Notes: generated by a model from the sequence alone, not told the origin. A stretch of 64,000 nucleotides of DNA from Chlorops oryzae (GCA_020466095.1 CM035807.1:43312286-43376285), one strand, 5' to 3'. Positions 21,784-34,000 are shown, numbered from the stretch's first letter. Numbers and translations are program-made.

Positions 21784-23366
21784 TAACATATAACTCCTAT
21801 TCTTTTTCTTCTTATATGTTATTTTCTTGTTTTATTTTATTTTCATCCATCCAGGTTTAAAATATTTTTTTCTTCTCATAATTAAATGAATAATCTATAA
21901 CTAGTAACTCGGGTTGTCGTTATTCTTGTTTTTTTTTTTTTTCTTTTAAACAGAAACCCACACATTTTATATCTTTGTTTATTCATTCACTCGACGGCAC
22001 ATAGAGAAAACGATACGACATGAAATGAAATAAAAACAGTTATATTTCTCTATGGTTTTTATCTAAGAAGAAAACAATAGAGAAAAACTGATCGTTTATT
22101 TTAACGAAAAGTTATTTAAAAACAGGTTGTTGCCTTTCAATCCAATGTCGGCGGGTTCGAGCCCTACTCTTCACGAGCTCCACGAACTCCTTATTGCTGT
22201 CTATTATTATAATCGTCTCCCATAATACTACTTTCGACCCTTTTACATCATTTATATAAAATCGCGTTTCATCTACCAATTTTCCACCTGTCTTCGACTG
22301 TCCTCCATTAAATCACCCTGTCGTACCCATTAGTTCAAAGAAATGAGACCTTCGTTTGTCGCAAAACGTTCGCAATCAAGGTACCGAAACATAAACAGAT
22401 TAATCGGTCCACCTTTTTTTATGAAAATCTTAATCGAGAAAAGAAGCGAAAAAGAAGTGGGAAAAATCTAATGTATGCAGTATCAGTTCAATATCATAAT
22501 TGTCGTTTATCGATTCGCTCACAGCAAAATGAGATTGTTGGAGTGAAAAATATGTAAAAACTTGAAATTCTTTTAATGTCGAGATATCTGTCTCTGCCAT
22601 TGAAATTCAATTTCAATGACAGTGTAACCCAAATTACTAATAATTTAATTCTAAAGAAAAATTATTCATATCAAAATAAAACACTTTAGTCGAATTGAAA
22701 AAAAAATTCAAAAACTTCGAACAAACTTTATTGGTGGTTTTGGTCGACATTCACTGCGCACCAAGCATGCATTCGTACTTTGATTTGTCTCTTTCATTTC
22801 ACACCCCCTTTACTAATTTTTTTTTTTTTTTTTTACGAGTATGGCAGCGGAAAAATGAAAGATTTTCACTGTGTTAGTGCAGATGCTTGGCCCAGTGAAA
22901 GGTCCAAAATTTGGTCCATGTTCTAAGAACGAAATTTATTGCTTACCGAATGCGTACTGCCTTTCTTACTCACTCGCCTTCACACCTCGTCTGCTAATGG
23001 CACTTTCTTCCACTAGCAGTGCAGCGAAAAAGTTGAATAGTTGCAAAGATAGCCTGCGCCTTCTGGTCCAGCGCTTTATAGGGAGGAAAGGCAGTAATAT
23101 CTCGGAACTTTTTTATATTGTTCGCGCGTAATTTTAATCGCATGTTCTAAAACGAATTGTTGGTTTTATGGTTAAATAAAATTTCGCGAATTATTTCACA
23201 AAGGCTGCCGAGTTCGCATCGTAGCGTGGATTAGAAAACGATTTTATTTTATATACTTATATATTCTTTATTTATCTCCTTTATTTCCTCAGTTATTTGC
23301 GGCAGATAATATGAACAGCACACATTTGAGAATGCTCGCTGGACGTATTAACTTTCCTTCGGTATG
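21784..23366. other. Unassigned AT-rich sequence
   Basis: Low-complexity and unique-looking sequence without a supported gene. Open frames at 22695-22877 and 22871-23131 have no recognisable domain. Confidence 0.3.
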
Positions 23367-23910
23367 TCAAAAATCTATACAGGCAGACACGAAGGATCCA
23401 CCTAGTCGGTTTGTGACATTGTCACTTTTTAAAACTGCAAGCAGTTCCGGGTAGATCAGTCGGCGCCAAACTGTATCGCTATTTGACTGCACCTTTATGA
23501 AATAACTGCTATTGACGATCAGGTCTCTTGCAACTCCTGGCGTATTTTCAATCCCAATCCCAGTTAGAAATTTCCATATTACTGCTCTGTTGTGAGGAAT
23601 CTGGCCGACACTTGCCCTTGGGTAAGTAGTAATCTCGCCATTCCTCTCTACTCTGTTCGGTTGCTGTCGTTGCCGAGGATACGATTCACCAATCGTCATT
23701 AATTTCGTTCCACACTCCCCGGACCCGGTCCCTATCCGCAAGAGCCTGATACTCTCCCAAATACCCGAAATTAAAGGGTACCCTTTTTTTTAAATTTTCC
23801 CAAAAATTTGTATGATATGTAGTTAAAAAATTTTTTATAATTTGTAATTCAAGGAGATTTTTGCACTCACCCATTTCACCATCGCTCGTTGTTCTTTTTG
23901 TCGTCGGCAT
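23367..23910 (-). other. Unrecognised overlapping frames, possible retroelement debris
   Basis: Two minus-strand frames, 23910-23686 (starts MPTTKRTTSDGEMGECKN) and 23741-23367 (ends ..SFVSACIDF), overlap and might be one frameshifted coding block downstream of the coiled-coil gag. Neither has a motif I recognise. Their position within a minus-strand retroelement region is the only hint. Confidence 0.25.
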
Positions 23911-24129
23911 CCTTTTCCGATTTTCGAGCTCTCTTCAAATGCAATAAAACCAGCTGTTCTTCGTGCCTTCGAAATTCAGTTCAAAAAGTGCTTTGCAGCG
24001 GGATTTCTTTCGCTTTTGACGCCTCCGTCAAATCGAGTCACGTAAATCCGTCGAAAGTCCGTTAAAATGTTTTGGATTTATAAGCCCTCGAATACTCGAA
24101 TCCAGGACTTTCAAATTTGCACTCGTCGA

Positions 24130-24832
24130 CAAAAATTGTTGTTAACATACTTCATCAATTTGTAGTTGGTGCGTCATGTTGAACCTTGTTAAAAATTGGT
24201 AATTTTGGGTTTTTAGGTGTTGAACAATTTTATTGTCTATTAAACTTTGATTCACCGGAAGTATGAGATTATCCGTGTTCGTGCTAATTGTTTTGGTTCT
24301 GCGTACTGGGTTAGGGCTTGGTGAGTTAGCGGTGTCACAAACGCTTTTCAGAGAGACTCCAATCGTTTAACCTCCTGTTTTAAATTCTTTACTTGTTCCT
24401 CGCTTTCTTTTGACCGCGATTTATCCTTTTCTAATGTTTGAGCTACTTCTTTACCGACTGCTTTAGCTAATGACTCCCTTAATTCTTGATTATTATTTTC
24501 TGATTCTTCTATTAAATTATTTTGAACGTCAATTTGTTTTTTGAAATTTTTGCATGCTCGTGTCAAACCTTGTATAGTATCTTCTACCAATTTAATCTTT
24601 TCTTCTGTGGCTTTTTCTGATGCGCTAACTGTATTTTTGACTTGATTGATTAGATAGGTAGCTCTTCAATTTTTGAAAATTGCCCTAGCACTGTGTGGTC
24701 TTTTATTAATTGTGAAATTTCTTTCGTAAAGTTAGGCTCCCGTACTAGCTCTTTCGCTTCTCTAAGAATAGCGTCCGAATCGTTTTCAAATAATTTTAAT
24801 TTTTCTTTTAATAATTCTATTTCTTTGGCCAT
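24130..24832 (-). pseudogene. gag: Coiled-coil gag-like ORF of an LTR element
   Basis: ATG at 24832-24830 (MAKEIELLKEKLKLFEND). The product is strongly helical and charged, interrupted by a stop near 24650. It resumes as ..KKQIDVQNNLIEESENNNQELRE..., a long coiled coil to 24348, then a further readable stretch to about 24170 ending QLQIDEVC. It lies about 660 nt downstream of a tRNA-primer site on the same strand (25495-25511), where gag is expected. There is no zinc knuckle in the readable part. Gag is inferred from context. Confidence 0.4.
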
Positions 24833-25494
24833 ATGGCTGAAGCAAATTAACTTTCATAAGCGAGAAAAAAACACAGATTCCTATCAAACGGGACTCAAGG
24901 TGAAAAAAATATATTTTAAAGAACTCACCAGTTCCATTGTTCTGCTTCTTCCAATATTATCTTCGTCATTTTGTTTAGTCTGCTTTTCTTTGTTTTTTGG
25001 GTACTGCTACCGTTGCTTTTAATTTTCTTTTTGTTTTATTTACATAAATACCAGCTGTTTGATAATAGGATGTAAGAGAAAAAAAATATTCTACAAACGT
25101 TTTACCATACAATCTTGCAAACGAATTTTTAATCGGCTTGTCTTGGTAATAACTAATTACTATTTAAGACTGTCACAGCCCCAATTCAAGGCGATTTTTC
25201 GTAGCCGATCATGTATGTATACTTTTGATATAAAATTTTAATTTTCTTTCAAGCTTTTTTGCTCAGCTATATTGGCAAGCGAACCTTGTCGATATAAACT
25301 TTGCTTAAAAATTAGAATCGCTAATGCAGTTTAATTTGACGAGCTTTTCTGCAAGTTTGGTAATAACTAATTACGGTTTAAGATTGTCACAGTCCCAGTT
25401 TCGCTTGAAAGCATCATAAATCAAACCGCACAACGATCAAAAATTTTAAAAAACTTTTAAAGAACTGAGTTCGATCCCACTGAAAGTCAGTCGA

Positions 25495-26095
25495 ATACCG
25501 GCTGCGCCAATTATGCTGGGATACGGGGATTAAAAGGTATGACACCGTGTCACTTTGATAGGTACGCACTTCATACAATCCTGTATTCGTTACTTCCGAA
25601 GTAAAAGGCTTAGAAGCTTCAAATTAGCAACATGTGTTGACCAAGGCGTAGGGTATAGGGGTATTCACAAAGCCGTGTTAAAAACGTTGGAAAGTCGAAA
25701 AATCGGAAAATTGCGACTTTTTTAAAAATTTTTAAACTTTTTTTGTATCTTCCACAACTTTTTAAGCAGATAAAATTTTCCGATTTTCCGACTTTACTAC
25801 TTTCCAACGCCTTTGTGAATACCCCTATAGATTCATAATAATGTTGTAATTGAAATTTCTACAAGTCTTCAGGAGATTGCACAAAAATCATTGAATTTGC
25901 GAATTCAAATTTAATCACTTCACACAATTTTCGCACTAAATCTTCAGTTTTAATCTCTTTTGTTGTACTTTTTTTTTGTTTTGTTAAAATTCACACACTC
26001 ACAGAGTTCAGAGCCCTTTTATTATATAAATTTACTATCAGTGTTTTTTTTTTATAGGAGTTCTGTTCATTTTTTATATTCTAGATACTGCACTT
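25495..26095 (-). mobile_element. Putative LTR with adjoining primer-binding site
   Basis: At 25495-25511 the minus strand reads TTGGCGCAGCCGGTATTCG, a serine-tRNA-type primer site like that of the 17.6/297 group. Upstream (rightward) lies a TATATAATAAAAGGGCTCTG segment near 26005-26035, which suits an LTR promoter. The LTR end would be ..CCCAGCATAA just before the primer site. The other boundary near 26090 is uncertain. A 172-bp MITE is inserted within it. The leader further left repeats a 45-bp unit (25145 and 25357; GGTAATAACTAATTAC...). Confidence 0.45.
25656..25827. mobile_element. 172-bp palindromic MITE with TA duplication
   Basis: Long imperfect TIRs begin TAGGGGTATTCACAAAG and continue through GTTGGAAAGT and AATCGGAAAATT. 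TA lies on both sides (25654-25655, 25828-25829). The TA target and near-complete palindrome fit a Tc1/mariner-type MITE. Confidence 0.75.
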
Positions 26096-26100
26096 CTAGA

Positions 26101-26117
26101 TCCTACCGGCTGCGCCA
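26101..26117 (-). other. Primer-binding site (tRNA-Ser type)
   Basis: The minus strand reads TGGCGCAGCCGGTAGGA, one base after the LTR end. This is close to the primer site of the 17.6/297 errantivirus-like group. Confidence 0.65.
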
Positions 26118-26118
26118 T

Positions 26119-26621
26119 TGTTAAGTGTGGACTCCATTTGTTAGGTGTATGAGTTCTATTTGTATGCAAACACTACGCAGGGCACGATTTCCACTATCGT
26201 TAACTTTTAGTTACTACAATCACTTCACCACTTCAACTTCACACGTCAGTCACTTTAGTTAATCCAACTTCGCAATAATTTCAACTTTACTCTTTAGATA
26301 CTTTTACTCAATAATCTGACTGTCACTAGCTTATTCTAAAAAACCGCACCTACTTATAACTTATGGCTAGGTTCACCACTGCGAACTCTGCTGCTGTCTC
26401 TTATTTTGCCACCTCAGCGACCTTCTCATGCAGTCCAATTGCAGTCTGCATTCTCACTTCTTCCGTAATTTGCTTATCCCACATTTCCGCGCGTGCCGTC
26501 TTGACCTCGTTCTTTCCAATGTCTGCTTACGGGTGCGTTTTCGCGTTGACCCGTATTCATTGTGAAGTTTATTGCTTACAGTGAGCCCTCGACCATGATG
26601 TACATGTACATGCTCACAACA
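26119..26621 (-). mobile_element. 5' LTR of a Gypsy-type element
   Basis: In sense (minus) orientation it runs TGTTGTGAGCATG ... CACTTAACA, 503 bp, with TGTT..AACA terminal repeats, directly followed by the primer-binding site. Its right edge at 26621 interrupts the Jockey RT frame, so it was inserted into the LINE. The partner LTR and the body of its own element are not recognised to the left. Confidence 0.65.
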
Positions 26622-28030
26622 TATACAAGAGATAGAGAAAAGGCCCTACAACACCTTCTTGGGGGACTTCTGCATTAATTTGAAAACCTGTTGTTGTAAA
26701 TGTATTATGTTTCAGTTTGAACGTTCTATGTTTTAAGTATGACTCAAAGATCGCGTGGATATTTAAAGGAAGTAAACTTCGGATTTTGTAAAGCAATCCT
26801 TCATACCAGACTTTGTCGAACGCTTGTTGCACGTCCAAGAATACTGCTGAGCAGTACTCCCGATGTTCATAGGCAAGTCGAATTACATTTGTAATACGAT
26901 TTACCTCTTCAATAGTACCATGTTGTTTTCTAAAACGGAATCGATGGGAGGGAATAACATGTTGTTCTTGTAGGTATTTTGTTAATTTGGATATTAGTAG
27001 TTTTTCGAATAATTTTGAGAGGCTAGGGAGCAGGCCAATAGGTCTCTCAGAGGAAGTTTGGGTAGGATCTTTTCTTGGCTTAAGAACCATTTTAATTACC
27101 GACTGTTTCCAATCTTTCGCAAAGTAACCGTACTTTATGATAGAATTAAAAAGGATTTTCAAAATTGCTACTGCGACTGAAGGTATATTTTTCAGCATTT
27201 TTGAAGTGATAAATTCATGCCCTAGGGCTTTTTTACATACTTATTAATTTTTAATTGTGTTGTTAGCTTCACTTTGAGTAATGTTAACGCGAATTCTACG
27301 TTTGCTTTCAGGTTGTACTGGGAGAGTATATTCAATAGTACTGAGATTTGGTTGGAACACTTTACTCAGGTGCAATGCAAAGGCTGTCGCTTTCTCTTCG
27401 TCAGAGCGTGCCCAACCATAGTTTGGTCGCCGAATAGCGGCACGGAAGTCTTATAACCGCGGCTCGCTAACCACAAGCACCCATGATTTAAGCCTCTGGG
27501 TTTAAGGTTTTGGACAAAGTTGCATTGTTCATTCTCTTTTTCCCTGGATGGGGCTTCTCTTTGCTTTTTTCTGCTTCCTTATGTTTATGTTTGGCCGATG
27601 GTGAGCAGGTTTTTCTGTTTGTCGGGATTCGATTCGAGTCGATTTTTGAGCTGCTACAAATACAATTGAACTAAATATAGTAATAGCGTCGTCAATATGC
27701 TCATTGCTTCCGATTGCTTTCCCAGTTTGTGTGTATGTGGGAACTTATTTATTTTTTATACCTCAACCAGTTTGTCATTGGATTTGCTAATCTGTTGGGA
27801 CCTTCAACTCCATGTGGATACTTGAGTAATAGGAAAACAACGAGCGAATGGTTTGAGGAGAGGTCAGTTGAAATTTTTGCAGAAATAAGTTGTCTGTATA
27901 TACCCTTTGTGATTCCAAAATCTAAGAGATCAGGCATTTTCTGCAGATCAGTTAGCCAAATAGTTGGCTGCCTCGGCGATATAAAGTTAAGGGAATCTTT
28001 TTTATTTAAAATTGCGTTATTAGTTTATTG
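26622..28030 (-). pseudogene. Jockey-clade LINE ORF2: endonuclease tail and reverse transcriptase
   Basis: On the minus strand, 28000-27750 gives the end of an APE-type endonuclease (PTIWLTDLQKMPDLLDFGIT, then LSSNHSLVVF). A linker follows with the RT N-terminal region (27560-27250). The frame 27198-26614 then carries RT blocks: RPIGLLPSLSKLFEKLL, FRKQHGTIEEV, CSAVFLDVQQAFDKVW (catalytic Asp) and VPQEGVVGPFLYLLY. The next RT block with the YADD-type box is absent because the frame is cut at 26621 by an LTR. Several shifts are present. Jockey clade is judged from the overall match to jockey/X-type elements. Confidence 0.85.
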
Positions 28031-28039
28031 GCCCTTCGG

Positions 28040-29101
28040 ACTGCAAGTCCTAGAACCCCAGAAAGCATGCTTTTGTGTGTCCAAACTCTTGGCAGTTGGC
28101 ACACTGAATAGGACCACTTCTTTTAAGTGGCTCCTCCACTGTAATTTGGCGATGCAAAAGAAACTATATAACTATATGACTAAAGCTTGGAAGCCCTTTT
28201 CTCCCAATTTATTTATTATTCTATTTGTATCAACTTCTGGTTCGATACCTTTGATTACAATTGAAATGCCTTTGCAACTTTTTAACTGGTACTTGTAAAA
28301 GTTTTTATTCGTGCCTTCAAACTCTTTTATAACCCTGCGGTAATTATCCCCAGTGTTAGTTTGAATTTTTGTTTCGTGGATATTCCCTTTTGTTAACGGG
28401 ACAACATGGAAGTTGTTATTTCCTATTAAACTCACTAATTTATTAATAGTTGCCTTAGAGCTTCGCTCACGCACGTAGATTGGGGGACGTTTTAAATCTT
28501 TGTTTGGCTTTTCTTTTGAATCTTCGTTTGGTTTTTCAGATAGTAGAGCAAAGCGGTTGCTCGTTAATATATCTTTGGAAACTAGATTTTCCATTTTATT
28601 AAGTGTGGCCCTATTGTCGTTTTTTCGGCAGGGCTTCTTTTTCTCTTAGTAATGTTAACGTATCTATGCATACCGATTAGCACCGCCTGCTGTTCGTTAT
28701 TATTTTTCCATTTAGTTTGTGTGGGCGAAATGGGTTCAGTAGAAGCGCTTGCAAAAGTGGCTGCAGCGGAGTCAGATTTTGCTCTTAGAAGTGGTGTTAG
28801 GGCTATAATCTTTAACAGTTAAAGAATAAATTCCACTGACGGAGAGTGATCTCTTTCTCTCAAATTGGGTTTTTAAGTTTGAAAACTGGTTTGTACCTGG
28901 TTGGTGACTCATAGACTGGTCCATGTTATCACCATCTTCAACAATTTTCGTACCGGGATGTTTTGAAACTTGGGTTAGTACTCCATATAACTTATGGTTG
29001 TTGTCGAAACTAATCGATGGAGGCGATCGATCCATGGGCATCACTTTTAGCAAGAGAAGCTGCCAGCTGTAACAGCTGTATAGGCCAGCTGTCTTTGTCA
29101 A
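28040..29101 (-). pseudogene. Jockey-clade LINE ORF1 (gag-like)
   Basis: The clearest frame, 28594-28172, contains the PRE_C2HC-type domain of jockey gag (PPIYVRE, NNFHVVPLTKGNIHETKIQT, KNFYKYQLKSCKGISIVIKGIEP). A shift follows, then one CCHC knuckle (IQCANCQEFGHTKACF) near 28090. An upstream frame, 29101-28772, with a Ser/Pro-rich sequence is probably the N-terminal part, in another frame. ORF1 binds RNA in these elements. It is broken by at least three indels. Confidence 0.8.
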
Positions 29102-29339
29102 GAGAGTGCCTGGAAATTAGACAACAAAATATAACTATACACGTATAAATGTATTATATGTTTATCCACAATACTTATCTTTGTTTATATTCTTAAATTC
29201 ACAAATTATGAATGGGGCGACGCAGCAAAAGTTGGCGAGCCTTACTTGAGCACTTTCCCCAGTTGTTGGTGCCCTGTTTGGTTTCTAAGTTAGTTTTTTT
29301 TTTTTTTTTTAGAAATTTTACGAAGTTCGAAAACAAACG

Positions 29340-30345
29340 ACTTTATTATTCGACTAGGGTTGCCGAAATGCTTCTATTATTGACGTTATGTATTTGGCGG
29401 CGAGTCCAAAGTCAATTAGAGATTCGAGGTTTTCCTTTGGTGGTGCAATTTGTTTTGCTTTCTCGATCATTTTTTCGATGTTTAGTTCTGGACATCGATA
29501 ACATGTTATGAGAATCGATATAGTCTCGGGGACCATCGTTGGAAGTAATAATTTGGCATTTTACCATCTCTTTTGCCTTCCCTTTGAGGCATGACTGTAA
29601 GCGTATTTAATTCTCAGCATTTGTGAAGCCCGCTGCTTTGTCCAAAACGATTGAGATTTTCGTTATTACGTTAAGTGTATTCCTGTATTATGCGAATTTT
29701 TTCTTCCAACAATTCAAATTCTAATTTTTTACTCTGTTGTCGCGAATCGAACTGTCTTATTTATTCGATAGGCTTTCCCCGTTGCGTTGATTTAGAACTT
29801 CGCATCCCTTCGATCTGCTTGTTCTGTTGCATCGAATCGAAATGTTGCGTGTGTCCGATGTAGGCTGACGTTTGAGCTGTGTTGCTCGTAAATGTTTCCA
29901 AAGAGTGTTGCATTTCCATTGGAAAGATTAGCTGTCGATTATACACCTTAACGCAAGTTGTTGTTACAAATTCTGTCGGCACTGTTAACTGTACCTCTCT
30001 ACATGCTGTTGTTGGAATAGTTTTGGTTGGTCCGTTTGTTGCGATCTACAGTTAAGGACGATTGAAGGTTGTAGTTTTTGTCGTCCCGGACAACTTGGTA
30101 GCTGATGTACCCTTTGTATTGGACTTTTCAGCACTCTTTTTCGTAGATTTGGACCATGCACCAGTCGGCACAACTTCGGGATCTTTTGGTATGATCGACT
30201 CGAACATATGTCGCAATTCTAGTTTGCGTCTTGAATCCTCTCATCCACGCCCACGCATTCAAAATGGAACCACTGGTAACACGTGTGGCACTGTACAATG
30301 CGATCGCTATCGACTGCTTCACATTTCGAGCAATTTCCACTAGGG
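29340..30345 (-). pseudogene. gag: BEL/Pao gag with N-terminal PHD finger
   Basis: At 30330-30205 the minus strand reads CSKCEAVDSDRIVQCHTC, then WFHFECVGVDE and NCDIC, a C4HC3 PHD finger with one stop in the last loop. A low-complexity part follows (30180-29700). Then, after a shift, comes CLKGKAKEMV (29600) and VPETISILITCYRCPELNIE ... LESLIDFGLA (29536-29400), the DUF1759-type gag core of BEL/Pao elements. PHD fingers at the front of BEL gags are known in Diptera. No LTR was identified. It abuts the Jockey ORF1 at its left. Confidence 0.65.
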
Positions 30346-32054
30346 TTTAGTCGTACCAATTTACACGCGATTTTTTGTTTTTGTTTTTCTTATACCGGTC
30401 TCGAAAACTCGAATAAATAAAAAATATTGTCGCGAGACAATAAGATGTAAAGGTTAAGAGTATTTTATGTCTTTTGTATTACAAATTTTTATAAGAAAAT
30501 TATTTTCTATTTATTTATTATTTAATAATGACTGAAATTAAACGTTGAAGCGAATAGGAAAAGTATAAAAGAACAAACTAGAAAGAAGAAAAAACTTTTA
30601 CTTGTTGCACACTCGCGTTTCGCTATAAGAAAGAAAACCGGCTCGCTTTTAACAAACCTAATCCCTGAACATATGGATTATTACAATGTTGTATGTATAG
30701 GGGATGAATAGCAGGATCTACAAATATATAGTGTTGTTTGAAAGCAGAGAAGGTTAGCACTCCCCTGGACAAGATGGAACACATTTAGGTCGGAATAGGC
30801 ACAGACAAATATATATACAGGGTGGTGGCAACATTTATATTATTTTTTTTTAGATATTTTTATTTTACATATTATTGAAAATTATTCGATTTGATTTTAC
30901 TTTATTTCATTTTTTTTTTTTTATATATATTTAAAATGTCTGCTTAAACACACATTAGACTATCCTGAAAGACAACTAGATTACACTACACAAGGTGAGA
31001 GAACGCAAGAAAAATGTATTGTGATATATTCCTTTTGAAAAATTCAAATGACCGCAGCGTATTTTAACGATTCTTCGGTAAGTGCTTTGTATTTAATGGC
31101 AAGGGGAGACTAAAAAATTAGCGCCAGCGGAGTCTGCGAGTGTAGGTCGTACGCTTTATCGCTCTTGCTTTGATGAAAAATTTTTACTTTGTATGACAAT
31201 GAAAATAATGGGTAGAGAATTCAAATGATATTGAAAATGCTCTTCCGAATTATCCAAAATTAGGAATAGATAAATAAATAAAATCTCGCTGTTTCTTTCT
31301 GAAAATTTTGCGAATTTAAGTTTTTAGTTATTTTTCTAAAAAAACAATTTTTTGTTAGCGTATCTCTTCAATAGATGATTATTTTATGTTGCTCCTACTG
31401 TGATCTCTCTCTTCAATTGTTACATAGTGTCACGCCTTAATTAGCGAGGTTATTACATAACCAAATTCAACATTTCGATCAGCAAAAGCTTGCACAGATG
31501 TAAGTATGTTTAAATTGAAAACGATAGCCGCTTATAAATTTCTCAGCTAAGTTGAATACCAGCTTTTTTCTACATTAAAGAAAAAAAAATACGTATCCAC
31601 TCAACCGTTTCTGATATAAAAACGTAAGTCCTTTACTGAGGACTTTGATATAAAACTAAGGCAAATATCCAAGCCTTTACTGAGGACCTTGATGTACAAA
31701 TTAGTTAAAATCACTCGTCCTATACTGACGACTTTGATATAAAATATATGTTTTGGATTTGGAAAATACCGACACTAATCAATCGGCAAACTCGCACTCG
31801 ACTCTCTTGCTTGCGGCTCTAAAAACGACTCCCGTGATCAGGTACCAACGATCGACTCGTCTTGACGGTCCCGATCTCAACACTCAACTCCCTGGGTTAG
31901 GAATCTTTATTTTCCTTCAAAGATAGACTTTTTGGAGCGGACCTTTTTTAAAGTTTTAATGCATTTCTTTTTTCTAAATTTTGTACAACTTTAAAGGTTT
32001 TTATTTTTTAGCAAAATTTCGTTGCTAAAAAGAAAAAGAAACAAAAAACAAAAC
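30346..32054. other. Unassigned AT-rich sequence with short repeats
   Basis: No supported gene. A small inverted repeat TTGTCGCGAGACAA is at about 30429. Three spaced units of ~55-60 bp, each with CCTTTACTGAGGAC.TTGATRT (about 31630, 31672, 31725), lie near the right end. This could be retroelement leader sequence linked to the BEL gag on its left, but no LTR boundary is visible. Confidence 0.35.
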
Positions 32055-32154
32055 NNNNNNNNNNNNNNNNNNNNNNNNNNNNNNNNNNNNNNNNNNNNNN
32101 NNNNNNNNNNNNNNNNNNNNNNNNNNNNNNNNNNNNNNNNNNNNNNNNNNNNNN
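32055..32154. other. Assembly gap (100 N)
   Basis: Exactly 100 N. Confidence 0.99.
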
Positions 32155-33239
32155 ATTTGTTTTGTTTTATTACTTAGAAACTAATGTACATCAACAGCAA
32201 ATTCTCGATCGCTAATTTGACTTTTGCAGCTTTTCGTTTCATAACTTGAATCGGGATGCATCCTAGCATCCTAGGGCTAAGCGGCTTTCACACATACATC
32301 GTTAACACAAGCGGGATGATTAATAATCGGTTTAAAAGTAATCGTTTGTACCACTTTTATCGCTATTGACCCTTCACGTGCCGTAAAAAAAAAGTTTTTT
32401 GCCCACGAGTTTTCATTCGAAATTTTATTTAAAGCGTCCAATTCTGTGAAGAGTGGCCAATTTCATTTGGGGCAGAGCGCCAGAGGGGTTAAAAAATCCA
32501 TCTTCAAAGCCGTGCCATGATTGACTCACGGCTTACTGGCCGCGGCGGCGCGCAACCGTTGAACCAACGTGACTTGGCAAAGTGATCAGCTTATGTGCTG
32601 ATCGTGGGAATGCAATGTAAGCGGAATTCATCCTCGCCGTTCCGTGCATCCGAATTTTACGGTTGCTTGAAATCAAAACCTTACAAAGTCTTGCAGGTTA
32701 CGTTTGCAATCTTTGGGGACATTCGTTTTTGTCTGCTACACTTTGATTTTTAATGAAATTTAATATGTGCATAATGCAAAAGTGCATTTGCGTTTTCGAA
32801 TTATGGGAATGCAAATTCGGCAAAAACTCTTTTAAAGTGGCTATAAATTTTTTTTTAAGTCCCAGGCTTTGGTAAATATGTGACAAGAATTCAGTTTCAG
32901 CCAGATTGCTCGAATGTAATCGGCTTAACTTCAGGCCCTCCCAGCCTGGTGGTCTGTGGCCACCACAGACAGGGGTTCTCAACCTTCTTAGCCGTGGTCG
33001 ACACCTTACACTGGTTTGGATAGGTATACAACGATAAGCGTTTTCCATCTTTTTGGTATGTAACCAAACGTCAAACTGCTAGAGTAGATTCTCTTTAGAA
33101 GGATAGAAAAGGCTATTAAGTCCCACTCCCTACAGTCTAAGGTGACTTCTTGTTGCCTCGCCTTACTCGAAACTGGACAGTTCCGCTATAGTCTACCGCT
33201 ATAGTGAGCGTGTCTCGCAGTCGCAGAGTCTTGATCGTT
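32155..33239. other. Unassigned sequence, moderate GC
   Basis: Possibly continues the retroelement debris to its right. The minus-strand frame 33048-32698 is open but has no recognised motif. GC-rich patches near 32540 and 32940 contrast with the surroundings. Confidence 0.3.
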
Positions 33240-34000
33240 GGTAGGCCACCTGGGAAGTGGGCAGCGACGATTCAGGTCTGAGAATGTCATCTCCTTCTAC
33301 CAACTTCAGCTTTTTTCCACCCGGTTTGATGCTGCTTACCATCGACTTCAATCACAGCTTCGTAACGGAGTCAGCACAGCTGACTGTAACCCAATCTGGT
33401 TTCAAAGAGCAGCCCTGGAATCTTACTTGTGGGCCTTCAGTAGATATCTTTAAGAGCTCCGTGCGTATTGCCTTTTCGATTTCCTTCTGCTGTTGAAAAT
33501 TCAGCTGAACTGATGGGAACTGATGATGGTGGCTCTTTCAAGATGAACGGGCTTGGTTTTATCCTTTTTTGGCTCGGCTTTTCTTACTGGATCCCCCTCC
33601 TACTTCTCTGCCACTTGTTGCAATTTCTCATTCAGAACCGATTTCAGAGCCACTTTGTATAGTTTTCTTGAAGCCATTAGCCGCTTCAACTGCTTCTTTT
33701 AAGAATCAAAAGATTCCTCTTCAGATTGACACTTTGTGCCACTATTTCGAGTGAGAAAAAGCCATTATCGGTGGTTCCTCCAGTAGATTTACCGATGGAA
33801 GTGACCGTCTGTGCCAAAAATTCGGTGGTCGCTCTGATTTGGATCTGTTGGGCGCTCCATCCGCCTTCTGCAGTTATTACAGCCTCGGGCTGTAGGGGAA
33901 GATCGGGTTGTACGTTTTCTTTTTCATTGTTGCTTTGTTTGTTTGTGTTGTCTGTTCAAGTGGGTCCTAACTCAAGACCGGTATCTCCGCCTGTTTCCTG
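33240..34000 (-). pseudogene. Probable DUF4780-type retroelement ORF1 relic
   Basis: In shifting minus-strand frames I read a helical segment with QQKEIEKAIRTELLKIS, followed by VRFQGCSLKPDWVTVSCAD, SVTKL, a stop, and KPGGKKLKLVEGDDILRPE (about 33500-33270). The pattern FxGC..kpg...V.C.d...WL......P..g..L.v.e...P is what I associate with DUF4780, a domain of insect retroelement-derived proteins. An upstream Gln/Thr-rich part (33990-33700) would be the N-terminal region. At least four shifts or stops. Assignment is tentative. Confidence 0.4.

Noticed and set aside
22130..22200. GGCGGGTTCGAGCCCTAC, tRNA T-arm-like with B-box resemblance
   Set aside because: No A box, anticodon arm or acceptor stem can be folded around it; chance match or very old SINE remnant.
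27714..28298. 194-residue plus-strand open frame
   Set aside because: It is antisense to recognisable Jockey endonuclease/ORF1 coding sequence on the minus strand and has no domain.
32540..32640. GC-rich patch considered as a tRNA or other RNA gene
   Set aside because: No cloverleaf or conserved boxes could be drawn.
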